54,143 nucleotides of DNA from a virus, in IMG/VR virus record IMGVR_UViG_3300006750_000012, positions 1 through 54,143 of that record; one strand, written 5' to 3'. Below the pieces are notes generated by a model. That model saw only the letters and a list, made by a program, of their open reading frames with translations, was not told the DNA's origin and searched no databases. Made by a program: the position numbers and the translations under genes. Positions 6,454 to 12,953 of the stretch are shown piece by piece; within the stretch, counting starts at the first letter, position 1; each line of letters opens with the position of its first letter.

Positions 6454-6968
6454 AATGGGAAAACAACTCTGAATTAGAATTTTCTCGCGTTCCAGCGAGA
6501 AAATCCATGGTCCCCTCGACAGGCGACCCTAAACTAAAAAGTCCGGGTGCTCTACCACTCGTTACAAGGTAGAGGTAGGTAACTCACTGCGCTAGTTGCC
6601 CCTGGGGCTACAGGGATAAGGTAGTCTAAGGTACGGGGTCCTTACAAAACCCCACTCTTTAATAAAGGCTTGATTAACGAAAGTAAAGTAAGAAGAATAT
6701 CATGTCAAGCCTTTATTAAAGAGTGCAGCGGGAAACCGCCGGGTAAGTTAGAAGTCCCGCAAGGAAAGCGTTTTACTTGCACGCATAAAGATCTAATAAA
6801 GTAAATTGGGAAAGGCGAGTAACGGCCTAGTAGGTCAAACGAAAACGCAATAGCAAAAGTAGTATTGATGGAAAAATAATTACACGGTGAGGGGCCACCT
6901 TAGGTAGGTGCGGTATATCAGCTTCGGCGATCATACCATTAGCCACTAGAAGAAGCCCCATTCTTTAT
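6454..6968 (+). ncRNA. Large structured RNA 1 (unknown class)
   Basis: A gene-free stretch of about 515 bases starting at its own promoter. Stems visible: ATTTTCTCGC/GCGAGAAAAT (6479-6488/6495-6504); CTCTACC/GGTAGAG (6550-6556/6568-6574); GGTAACT/AGTTGCC (6578-6584/6594-6600); GGGGT/ACCCC (6635-6639/6649-6653); a perfect 21-bp helix (6653-6673/6705-6725); GCGG-GAAA-CCGC (6728-6739); CACCT/AGGTG (6896-6900/6906-6910); GGTAT/ATACC capped by TTCG (6912-6916/6933-6937), enclosed by GGGGC/GCCCC (6891-6895/6955-6959). GNRA and UUCG tetraloops are typical of selected RNA structure. The size and position near a phage tRNA island recall GOLLD/ROOL-type RNAs, but I cannot assign it to a family. Confidence 0.75.
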
Positions 6969-6995
6969 TTTACAGTAATAAACAGGAAACTTTTT

Positions 6996-7190
6996 ATGCG
7001 AGCGCACGAACAAATGATGCAAGAGGTAATACAATACCTTGATGCAAAAGTAGAAACTCGAGCATATGCAAAAATGTTAACTAGTGCGTATACTAACTAC
7101 GAGCAAGAACTTAGTAATATGCAGCGCGAACTCAATGATGCAGAAAATGCACTCACGATTTTTGAAAACGCGATTTTTGAAAACGAATGA
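6996..7190 (+). CDS. Small coiled-coil protein, 64 aa
   Basis: Charged helical protein with heptad-like spacing (YEQELSNMQRELNDAENALTIFENAIFENE). The ribosome binding site is part of the recurrent motif AGTAATAAACAGGAAAC (6974-6990) 6 bases before the ATG. It overlaps the next gene by ATGA. It lies between the two large RNAs. Function unknown. Confidence 0.65.
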   Translation: MRAHEQMMQEVIQYLDAKVETRAYAKMLTSAYTNYEQELSNMQRELNDAENALTIFENAIFENE

Positions 7191-7441
7191 TTAGAGTAAT
7201 CAAATTAGAACGCGGTACGTTAGATACGTGGCTAGACTACAGTGTGACCACGTATGATAACTTTACGCAAGCACGTGACGATGCACGTTTTGCGGGATAT
7301 TGCTTAAATGCTCCAGTTCATATGCTTGAGGAAGACATTCTAATAGATGCTACATATATTTCGACATTTGCTCCCAAAAAGGTTGAGTCTTGGCGAAATA
7401 GTACAGCCCAAGGAGATTGGGACGACAAGAACCGAAAATAG
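7187..7441 (+). CDS. Hypothetical protein, 84 aa
   Basis: Soluble protein starting MIRVIKLERGTLDTWLDY; no recognised motif. Coupled to the preceding gene through ATGA. The stop is immediately followed by structured RNA 2, so the two small genes and both RNAs may be one transcription unit. Confidence 0.6.
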   Translation: MIRVIKLERGTLDTWLDYSVTTYDNFTQARDDARFAGYCLNAPVHMLEEDILIDATYISTFAPKKVESWRNSTAQGDWDDKNRK

Positions 7442-8020
7442 TGAAACAGGGTACCTAATTCCTACTGAGGCGTTTGACATCATCCGGCCCAAATAAATAT
7501 CAATTAAATAGGGAGACGATAGTCGCTAAACGTCTATAAATAAAAGAGATACTGTACTGGGCCAGTATATGTCCACCTGAGGCGTGAGATAAAGCCCGAG
7601 TATATATCAGGTAGTCTATGGCAATCGACATAAAAACTTTGCTACCAGAGAATTGATAGTAGGTCCTGGTATATTGAAGTGAACTATCATTAAATCCAAG
7701 TATACAGCTGAAATAATAGACTAAGGTACTTGGTTAGTGGCGCTGCCTAGCGCAGAAAACAAGTAAGGTGTCTGTCCGAGACATTAAATCGAGATGTGAT
7801 AAGGTCCCACTCTAAAAGACCTGTACGTCGACAACGTCCTGAGCATGACAAAAAGCTGCTTAAGTCTTGTGAATCATACGCATCCAAGCCAGTGCTTCTG
7901 GAAGTAACCGGAGGAAATACACACTGAGGTTCTCCTGGTCTGTCCTTAAAAGATCAGGACTATTATACAAGCTAGTTGCTCTCAGAAGGTTCTGACGATC
8001 AGTGGCAAGACGAAAGGAAC
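7442..8020 (+). ncRNA. Large ornate RNA 2 with pseudoknot (unknown class)
   Basis: About 580 gene-free bases dense in helices: AGACG/CGTCT (7514/7531); TACTG/CAGTA (7550/7563); ACCTGA-GGC/GCC..TCAGGT (7575-7583/7594-7612); TGATAGT/ACTATCA (7654/7683); CCAAGTA/TACTTGG (7696/7727); GCGCT-GCCT-AGCGC (7740-7753); TGTCT/AGACA (7769/7779); AGGTC/GACCT (7802/7818); TCTGG/CCGGA (7897/7908); CCTGGTCT/AGATCAGG (7934/7951); TCAGA/TCTGA (7982/7991). The loop of the 7696/7727 stem holds ATAGACT (7716-7722), complementary to AGTCTAT (7613-7619), which would make a pseudoknot. Length and ornateness recall ROOL/GOLLD RNAs of phages; identity not established. Confidence 0.75.
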
Positions 8021-8025
8021 AGGTG

Positions 8026-9207
8026 ATGAATAAAAATATTCTGGGGATTCATGGGAATTTGCTGCGCTCTGATGTGCGTTATGGTTCTGATGAACTCGTG
8101 AAAGCATGGGATCGTAATGGGTTTCATTATCTCCGCTTGCCAGGTGGTAGTTCAAATCATTGGTATCAGTGGAAAACAGGAATATTCCACGAAAACAACT
8201 GGAGTTTTGTTGGGGATACGTCTGAGAAAGATCGGTACATGATTTTTGGGGCTAACAAGGCTCGTGAAACGCACGGGGCATATCTTGTTAATGACATGAT
8301 TGATTTTCTGATTGAAACAGGGACTGAGTATTCTTATGTTGTAAACGCCGCAGAGCCTTTTCAGAATCATCGTGATTTTCTGAAGCACTGGAAAGCCAGT
8401 GGTTTAGACTTGAAGAACGTTGAGTATGGGAATGAGATGTACACACCGCAGAAATATGCGGAATTTGAAAATGTGCAGATGTATACTGACAAAGCTAAGA
8501 ATTTTAACTATGTGCTTAAACAAGATTTTCCTGATGCTAAGTTGGGACTTACTGTGTCGATGGAGGCTTTCAAACCTCATAAGCCGGGAGCTAAACGGGA
8601 CGAATTATTACACTGGGATGAAGGTATCCGCAATCAAGAGTGGCGCGATGCGAACATTATTCACTTTTATGCGACTCCCGCTGTCAATTCAGCGTGGGGG
8701 AAATGGTCAGCAAATGAAGTATCCTATTACACTGCGCTGAATCATTGGAATAAGTATTTTGAAGAAGCAGTTAGCACATGGGATGACAAACCAATATGGG
8801 TAACTGAGTGGGGAGTCTATCCGTGGCCGCGAACACAGGGAGAACCAGAACTCTACTCATACTTGAGTTCCAAGTATAATCATTTGTTTGTTGCTCATGC
8901 GCTTATCGAAATGATGCTGGAACCGCGCATCACGCTAGCTGCCTATCATTCATGGACACAGCTACTGGAAGGTAGCGGTATAAACGCAGAGTTGGCAGAA
9001 CCTGGTTGTAACGCAACAAAGGAAGTGTTCAAAGTATTTGGTGAACTTACCAACGAGACACCGGAAAGAGTTGGTATACGAGGACACGGCTGTACGGGAG
9101 TTAAGCTCGGAAACACTTTGATTCTGGTCAACAGGATGGATCAAAAAAATATTGTCGAGGGCTGCGAAGTTCCCGCTCATTCAGTTATTGTCCGAAAATA
9201 TGTGTAG
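8026..9207 (+). CDS. Glycoside hydrolase, clan GH-A-like (arabinofuranosidase-like)
   Basis: About 393 aa. Start at the ATG at 8026 (MNKNILGIHGN) because AAAGGAA lies upstream. Two glutamate motifs at the expected spacing of a retaining TIM-barrel glycosidase: VEYGNEMY (about residue 140, acid/base) and PIWVTEWGVYPW (about residue 260, nucleophile). The opening RLPGGSSNHWYQW and the short C-terminal beta domain (GNTLILVNR) fit GH51/GH39/GH79-like enzymes. No signal peptide. It may process host surface glycan or release sugar from polysaccharide; the next gene carries a dockerin. The specific substrate cannot be told. Confidence 0.8.
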   Translation: MNKNILGIHGNLLRSDVRYGSDELVKAWDRNGFHYLRLPGGSSNHWYQWKTGIFHENNWSFVGDTSEKDRYMIFGANKARETHGAYLVNDMIDFLIETGTEYSYVVNAAEPFQNHRDFLKHWKASGLDLKNVEYGNEMYTPQKYAEFENVQMYTDKAKNFNYVLKQDFPDAKLGLTVSMEAFKPHKPGAKRDELLHWDEGIRNQEWRDANIIHFYATPAVNSAWGKWSANEVSYYTALNHWNKYFEEAVSTWDDKPIWVTEWGVYPWPRTQGEPELYSYLSSKYNHLFVAHALIEMMLEPRITLAAYHSWTQLLEGSGINAELAEPGCNATKEVFKVFGELTNETPERVGIRGHGCTGVKLGNTLILVNRMDQKNIVEGCEVPAHSVIVRKYV

Positions 9208-9227
9208 TAACATGGGGGTTGGAAAAA

Positions 9228-9712
9228 TGACATGGGAATTAATCAAAATAAAAATACTGTTGTTATTGCTGTTGCCGTTGTGTGTAGTGGCTCAAGCACC
9301 GGTCTACGATACAGATGGCGATGGAATAGTTGATCGTAACGACCCGTGTGTTTTCGTCGCAAATGAGCGTTGCGCCGATTTCAATGGTAACGGGTTTGTG
9401 AATTTCGCAGATCTTGCTTATATGAAATCGGTGTTTTCTACCGATGATGGTGTTGCGGATTTGAATGATGATGGGGTGGTGAACTTTGGCGATCTTAGTT
9501 TATTGAAAATGCAAATGTTCCAATTCGCGCTGTCTTGCAACACTTACGCGACTGCGCATATCGGGCATCGCGACGTATGGCAAATTGCTTGTCATGGGGC
9601 AATCGAACAAAGCGTGTATTTCGGGCATTCGGAGTGTAGTGTTGAAACGCATCGAATCAACGGTGATACATATTTGCATTGCATGGTTACGTTCGGGTCT
9701 GGGGACTGGTAG
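9228..9712 (+). CDS. Secreted dockerin type I protein
   Basis: About 161 aa from the ATG at 9228 (preceded by GGGGTTGGAAAA). Signal peptide: KIKILLLLLLPLCVVAQA. The mature part has a thrombospondin-3-like calcium loop (DTDGDGIVDRNDPC) and then two dockerin-type F-hand repeats, DFNGNGFVNFADLAYMK and DLNDDGVVNFGDLSLLK, each with D-x-N-x-N/D-G calcium positions. A Cys-rich C-terminal part (four to five Cys) follows with no recognised family. Dockerins bind cohesins in cellulosomes and in other surface assemblies. Beside a glycoside hydrolase this suggests a polysaccharide-related cassette taken from a host. Confidence 0.8.
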
Positions 9713-9746
9713 TAAAAGTTGCCCACAGGGTACCAAACATAGTAAT

Positions 9747-9756
9747 AAACAGGAAA
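9747..9756 (+). promoter_or_regulatory. AAACAGGAAA motif acting as RBS
   Basis: Part of CATAGTAATAAACAGGAAA, 9 bases before the ATG at 9766. The same decamer is found at 299-308, 6980-6989, 10995-11004, 21027-21036, 27136-27145, 30624-30633 and 38439-38448, all on the + strand. Confidence 0.6.
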
Positions 9757-9765
9757 TTTTTTTAA

Positions 9766-9885
9766 ATGGGACTAGAATTATTTAACATAGTAATAGGTTC
9801 GCTATTAGTAGCCGGGGCCCTAACATGCTTTGCAAGACTTGTGGCGAGCCACGGAAAGGATAAACGTAAACGTAAACGCGTTTAA
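9766..9885 (+). CDS. Mini membrane protein, 39 aa
   Basis: MGLELFNIVIGSLLVAGALT: one membrane helix, then a very basic tail (HGKDKRKRKRV). Ribosome binding site is the AAACAGGAAA motif. Function unknown. Confidence 0.55.
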   Translation: MGLELFNIVIGSLLVAGALTCFARLVASHGKDKRKRKRV

Positions 9886-9896
9886 GCAAAGTATGA

Positions 9897-9971
9897 GGGG
9901 ACGTAGTTAAGAGGTTTAACATCTGGCTTTTAACCAGTCGACGGCGGGTTCAATTCCCCCCGCCCCTACCA
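9897..9971 (+). tRNA. tRNA-Lys (TTT), imperfect
   Basis: Anticodon loop CTTTTAA closed by CTGG/CCAG gives anticodon TTT. T loop TTCAATT, encoded CCA end. Acceptor (GGGGACG/CGCCCCT) contains one A-C mismatch and the T stem one C-C mismatch, so it may be poorly functional. First tRNA of the island. Confidence 0.65.
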
Positions 9972-9996
9972 CTTTATAGCATACGAAAAATTTTTC

Positions 9997-10025
9997 TTGA
10001 CAAGTATGGTCATTTTTGATATAAT
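9997..10025 (+). promoter_or_regulatory. Promoter of the permuted tmRNA
   Basis: TTGACA (9997-10002), 17-base spacer, TATAAT (10020-10025) followed by ATATAAAATGGGAAAA; start near 10032. It lies directly upstream of the tmRNA acceptor segment. Confidence 0.88.
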
Positions 10026-10049
10026 ATATAAAATGGGAAAAAACCTACA

Positions 10050-10130
10050 ATGATTGAATTACAAAAATGGCTTAAGGAAACCGATGCAGAATATGATAAA
10101 TTCTGTGAAAATTCCTTACCGATTGGATGA
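10050..10130 (+). CDS. Tiny ORF in tmRNA leader, 26 aa
   Basis: MIELQKWLKETDAEYDKFCE and six more residues, ending one base before the tmRNA acceptor segment. No good ribosome binding site. It could be a real peptide gene, or the region may be part of the tmRNA precursor. Low confidence. Confidence 0.3.
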   Translation: MIELQKWLKETDAEYDKFCENSLPIG

Positions 10131-10182
10131 AGCAATAACGCCTTGTGCGGACGCGGATAGCATTATTCCGCCTTCTCCACCA
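10131..10182 (+). ncRNA. ssrA: tmRNA acceptor piece (permuted ssrA, 3' part)
   Basis: CGGACGCGG, T-arm stem GCGGA/TCCGC, then CTTCTCC-A-CCA ending at 10182. The segment CGGACGCGG...CCGCC..CTCCACCA follows the 3' end of standard gammaproteobacterial tmRNA closely. CTTCTCC (10172-10178) pairs with GGGGAAG (10229-10235) of the coding piece, forming the acceptor stem across a 46-base linker. The T loop (TAGCATTAT) is not canonical. In this gene the 3' acceptor end comes before the 5' end, the definition of a circularly permuted tmRNA. Confidence 0.85.
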
Positions 10183-10228
10183 AATAAATATCTAAGAATT
10201 AATCGAGAAATACGCAGTCCAAATTAAA
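10183..10228 (+). other. Intervening segment of permuted tmRNA precursor
   Basis: AT-rich 46-base linker joining the CCA of the acceptor piece to the GGGG of the coding piece. In known two-piece tmRNAs this segment is cut out during maturation. Confidence 0.7.
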
Positions 10229-10560
10229 GGGGAAGAACAGATTCGACGGATAAGTAACGGGTTGTGGACAATCACGTACGAAAGTACAAAACATTAAACG
10301 CAAATGATGAAACATTCGCACTTGCTGCCTAAGGGTTAGCTGAGCTTGGCGGCTCGCTTGTAAACAGAAGTAGCCGCCTCCATTAAACAAATGTTTCAAT
10401 GTCTCAGGCTACCGGATTAGGGTTGACCACCCTCCTGCTTAGTCAAAGTATAGATTTAGTCACCTATATTGGGAGCGCACCGTGTAAAACTTGACGGAAA
10501 GGCGAACCTAGCTCTGGAACATTTCTTTAATGGATGTATAGTTTCTTATTTAATCTATAA
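10229..10560 (+). ncRNA. ssrA: tmRNA coding piece with tag ANDETFALAA (permuted ssrA, 5' part)
   Basis: Begins GGGGAAGAACAGATTCGACGG, the classic tmRNA 5' domain. ATAAG (10240s) can pair with CTTGT of the acceptor piece as helix 2. A GTAC-GAAA-GTAC hairpin lies in the pseudoknot-1 region. The resume codon GCA at 10300 opens GCA AAT GAT GAA ACA TTC GCA CTT GCT GCC TAA (10300-10332), tag ANDETFALAA, close to the host tag ANDENYALAA. Downstream, GGCGGCT/AGCCGCC (10348-10354/10372-10378) and AGGGT/ACCCT stems look like the pseudoknot region. No CCA follows downstream. The 3' limit is uncertain. tmRNA rescues stalled ribosomes and tags the unfinished protein for proteolysis. Confidence 0.9.
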
Positions 10561-10623
10561 AAATAAGTGTCAAGTTCTATGTGCTAAAGTAAAGATAATA
10601 GGAATTACACAAAGGAGCATGAA

Positions 10624-10788
10624 ATGACTGATAGTAGATGGTCGCGTCTGGAACTTCAGCGGGAGCGGGAGTCTAGGTGTGGTGGGCGTCGCAGCTTGCA
10701 AGATTGCGGTCATTGGGAGTGTCTGTGTGGTACTCTGAATGAAGAAGATCGGAGAACTTGTCAGCATTGTGGTGAGTCTGGCGACTAA
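10624..10788 (+). CDS. Small zinc-ribbon protein, 54 aa
   Basis: Start at 10624 after AAAGGAG. Contains two Cys pairs, CLC and CQHC, in the C-terminal half (CLCGTLNEEDRRTCQHCGES), a zinc-ribbon pattern, and further Cys upstream. GC content is higher than around it. A nucleic-acid or protein-binding role is likely but not specified. Confidence 0.55.
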   Translation: MTDSRWSRLELQRERESRCGGRRSLQDCGHWECLCGTLNEEDRRTCQHCGESGD

Positions 10789-10819
10789 TAGAATTTGAAA
10801 GGAGTAGGGTGCCAAATAT

Positions 10820-10904
10820 GGATAGGCTGGGCATTGGCGAGCCCACGTGGCTGTAAACCACACGCCTTAGAGCTGTAATGGTTCAACTCCATTCCTATCC
10901 ACCA
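10820..10904 (+). tRNA. tRNA-Tyr (GTA)
   Basis: Perfect acceptor stem GGATAGG/CCTATCC, anticodon loop CTGTAAA (GTA), long variable arm as expected for bacterial Tyr, T arm AATGG-TTCAACT-CCATT, encoded CCA. Confidence 0.92.
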
Positions 10905-10982
10905 ATTTAACAGTAGGCGTAATGGCGCACTAAGCGGACTCCAAACCCGTTATGCTGGGCTCGATACCTAGGTAGGGTGCCA
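10905..10982 (+). tRNA. tRNA-Trp (CCA)
   Basis: Starts right after the CCA of tRNA-Tyr. Anticodon loop CTCCAAA (CCA), T arm CTGGG-CTCGATA-CCTAG, encoded CCA at 10980-10982. The acceptor stem is rich in G-U pairs (ATTTAAC/GTAGGGT) with one mismatch. Confidence 0.75.
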
Positions 10983-11009
10983 ATTTACAGTAGTAAACAG
11001 GAAATTATT

Positions 11010-11198
11010 TTGATTAGTGTAAGAGAAAGACTACCTAAACCCAATCAACCATGTAAAGTATATGTTCTGGATTATTTAAAAAAGAACTTTGAAGGAAAGA
11101 AGTTTAAGTTTATAACATATAGTGATGGTGGATATTTTTGGGATGATAGTGAAACTTGTTTACAAGACTCAGAAGTAACACATTGGAATCCTTTTTAA
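11010..11198 (+). CDS. DUF551-like small protein
   Basis: About 62 aa from a TTG start at 11010, chosen because AGGAAA of the AAACAGGAAA motif lies 5 bases upstream. The N-terminus ISVRERLPKPNQPCKVYV matches the W-I-S-V-x-x-R-L-P-x-x-x-x-x-V-L-V opening of DUF551, a short domain common in phages. Function unknown. Confidence 0.7.
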   Translation: MISVRERLPKPNQPCKVYVLDYLKKNFEGKKFKFITYSDGGYFWDDSETCLQDSEVTHWNPF

Positions 11199-11209
11199 GA
11201 AGATAATAA

Positions 11210-11860
11210 GTGTTAAACGTATTAAACCTATATGCAGGAGTTGGTGGCAACCGCAAACTCTGGACCGACGTAGACGTCACAGCAATAGAAAGCGATCCAA
11301 AGATAGCAAGTGTTTATCAGAAACTTTTTCCAGATGACACTGTATTTATTGAAGATGCGCATCAGTTCTTATTAGAAACTCATGATCTGGTAGACTTCGT
11401 TTGGTCAAGTCCCCCGTGCCAATCGCACTCTCGTATGATGAAGGCTACTAGACATGATCTAAGACGTTATCCTGATATGGCACTATACGAAGAGATATTA
11501 TTTCTTCAGAACTTTTTCAAAGGCGGATGGGTAGTAGAAAACGTAAAACCCTATTACGAACCTTTGATAAAACCTACAGCAATTATAGGTAGACATTATT
11601 TCTGGAGTAACTTCCCAATTACAGCAGACGATGTTAAGCGACCTCCTGGATTTATTAATAAGTCTACAGTAGCAGGTAAACTAGAATTGATGGATTGGCT
11701 TGATATTCATTACGAAGAGAAGTTATATTACAAGGGGAACCATTGTCCAGCCCAAGTGCTGCGCAACTGCGTTCATCCCTTAATAGGAAAACAGATTTTA
11801 GAGAATTATAGGGTTGGGATGCTGTGTGGCGCAGGTTCTCGCTGTGACCGAGTTAACTGA
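11210..11860 (+). CDS. DNA (cytosine-5) methyltransferase
   Basis: 216 aa, GTG start. C5-methyltransferase motifs in order: motif I NLYAGVGGN (residues 6-14), motif IV SSPPCQSHS (about 65-73, catalytic Cys in PCQ), motif VI VVENV (about 108-112) and a motif IX/X-like end (PAQVLRNCVHPLIGKQIL). Compact compared with cellular enzymes; likely a solitary phage methylase that shields its DNA from host restriction. The last 17 codons are the first part of the tRNA-His gene, so the natural C-terminus may have been replaced by a tRNA insertion. Confidence 0.85.
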   Translation: MLNVLNLYAGVGGNRKLWTDVDVTAIESDPKIASVYQKLFPDDTVFIEDAHQFLLETHDLVDFVWSSPPCQSHSRMMKATRHDLRRYPDMALYEEILFLQNFFKGGWVVENVKPYYEPLIKPTAIIGRHYFWSNFPITADDVKRPPGFINKSTVAGKLELMDWLDIHYEEKLYYKGNHCPAQVLRNCVHPLIGKQILENYRVGMLCGAGSRCDRVN

Positions 11861-11887
11861 TGGGTTCGAATCCCTCCCTCCCCACCA
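11811..11887 (+). tRNA. tRNA-His (GTG), overlaps methylase 3' end
   Basis: Anticodon loop CTGTGAC with stem CTCG/CGAG gives GTG; T loop TTCGAAT; encoded CCA. The acceptor has two mismatches and the T stem only three pairs, so it may be decaying. The methylase stop codon (11858-11860) lies inside the tRNA. Confidence 0.65.
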
Positions 11888-11902
11888 AATTAGAGGTACA
11901 CT

Positions 11903-12073
11903 ATGAGTGTAGAAGATAATACTCAACAAGCTAAGCGATTTATTAAGATTGTTGGCCCAATTACATTAATTGCTGTTATAGTCTTTTTAGTCGTAGCAGC
12001 AGGCAGAGAATATGCTGGTTGCGAATGGCCTTGGGAAAATGTAGATGGTACTGATACGTACCTCGTGGACTAA
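11903..12073 (+). CDS. Single-span membrane protein, 56 aa
   Basis: Polar N-terminus, membrane helix at residues 16-36 (GPITLIAVIVFLVVAAG), acidic C-terminus. AGAGGTA upstream of the ATG. Function unknown. Confidence 0.55.
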   Translation: MSVEDNTQQAKRFIKIVGPITLIAVIVFLVVAAGREYAGCEWPWENVDGTDTYLVD

Positions 12074-12157
12074 CGCGATATAATTGATTAGTAGGTCGTG
12101 ACCTAAACCCTGATACCCGAGGGTCTGAATGGCAATATCGGGTTACTAAATTCTGAC
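12074..12157. other. Structured intergenic segment
   Basis: Contains AGGTC-GT-GACCT (about 12092-12103) and ACCCGA/TCGGGT enclosing about 20 bases. No gene. May be a remnant of a tRNA or a small RNA. Confidence 0.35.
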
Positions 12158-12186
12158 TTGAAATAGTGAGTAGAACTTGCTATAAT
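12158..12186 (+). promoter_or_regulatory. Promoter of the tRNA-Pro unit
   Basis: TTGAAA (12158-12163), 17-base spacer, TATAAT (12181-12186); start near 12193, only 14 bases before tRNA-Pro. Confidence 0.85.
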
Positions 12187-12206
12187 ATATAAAATGGAAA
12201 ATCAAA

Positions 12207-12282
12207 CAGAGCATAGCTGAGCTTGGTATAGCATGGCGTTTGGGGCGCTAAGACGAGGGTTCGAATCCTTCTGTTCTGACCA
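12207..12282 (+). tRNA. tRNA-Pro (TGG)
   Basis: Acceptor CAGAGCA/TGTTCTG (7 pairs with one G-U), anticodon loop TTTGGGG (TGG), T arm GAGGG-TTCGAAT-CCTTC, encoded CCA. Confidence 0.9.
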
Positions 12283-12336
12283 ATTAAGGAGGTAACGACA
12301 TAATGAGTAAATTGTAATTAAATACAGGAGAAAATT

Positions 12337-12606
12337 ATGAGCGATACTTATCGACATAAAGTATTGGGCAAGTATAAAAGAATCCGTGATGAGGACTTTT
12401 GTGCAGGTTGGGAGTATTTAAGCACCAACCACCCGGGCTTTATGTATACCTGGTGGAATTCTACACCTTCGTGGTGGAATAATGAATTTCATACCAGACC
12501 AGCGAGAACGCAGACTCGCAATACTCTGCGCAAGATCAATCTAGATAACTATGAGGATGACTGGGATTTTCCCAACTATAAAAAGCCTCATATTTATTAC
12601 TGGTAA
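12337..12606 (+). CDS. Hypothetical Trp/Tyr-rich protein, 89 aa
   Basis: Soluble, strikingly aromatic (FMYTWWNSTPSWWNNEF, PHIYYW at the end). ACAGGAGAAAATT upstream of the ATG. No family recognised. Embedded in the tRNA island. Confidence 0.6.
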   Translation: MSDTYRHKVLGKYKRIRDEDFCAGWEYLSTNHPGFMYTWWNSTPSWWNNEFHTRPARTQTRNTLRKINLDNYEDDWDFPNYKKPHIYYW

Positions 12607-12709
12607 GACTATAGCAGGTAGTTTCCCTGTGCTAAGCAAACCGTAAGCATTTGAGAGCGTGAACAATGTGATCCTACAGTGGGACGATCTTTAAACTCAA
12701 CCACACAAT

Positions 12710-12786
12710 TTTATATCCCGAGCGACAGGACGCAGGTGAGGCTACGAACCACGCCCTTGTAGGTTCGATTCCCTAGGACTCCGCCA
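12710..12786 (+). tRNA. tRNA-Arg-like (ACG), aberrant
   Basis: Anticodon loop CTACGAA (ACG) with a stem TGAGG/CCACG that has an A-A mismatch; T arm TAGG/CCTA with an 8-base loop; CCA at 12784-12786. The 3' acceptor strand GGACTCC has no complementary 5' strand at the normal place. Probably degenerate, or its 5' part lies elsewhere in the structured DNA upstream (12607-12712). Confidence 0.4.
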
Positions 12787-12791
12787 AATAT

Positions 12792-12868
12792 GGATCGGTC
12801 GTCTAATGGTTCAGGACGCGTTGGCTTTCAACCTCCGAATCAGGGTTCGAACCCCTGTCGATTCACCA
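12792..12868 (+). tRNA. tRNA-Glu (TTC)
   Basis: Acceptor GGATCGG/TCGATTC, anticodon loop CTTTCAA (TTC), T arm CAGGG-TTCGAAC-CCCTG, encoded CCA. Confidence 0.92.
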
Positions 12869-12923
12869 AATATAGGTAACAGTGAATGATGGGTCGCACC
12901 TATCGTACTGGGGTCAGTTGAAG

Positions 12924-12950
12924 CGGGATGAGACCTCCCCGCCTTTTATT
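12924..12950 (+). terminator. Possible terminator within tRNA island
   Basis: GCGGG, loop, CCCCGCC followed by TTTTATTT. The preceding DNA (12872-12920) has tRNA-like stretches but I cannot fold a full tRNA. Confidence 0.4.
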
Positions 12951-12953
12951 TAA

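Noticed and set aside
6535-6560. AAAAAGTCCGGG resembles the RNase P RNA 5' core
   Set aside because: The matching 3' core (ACAGAA-CCGGCTTA) needed for helix P4 is absent from the rest of the segment, so an RNase P RNA call is not supported.
6653-6725. Insertion sequence end, from the perfect 21-bp inverted repeat
   Set aside because: Only 31 bases between arms, no transposase or target duplication; it reads as an RNA hairpin.
7600-7735. Group I intron core (R/S-like GACTA and TAGTC)
   Set aside because: The two elements occur in the wrong order and no other conserved core segments or split gene are present.
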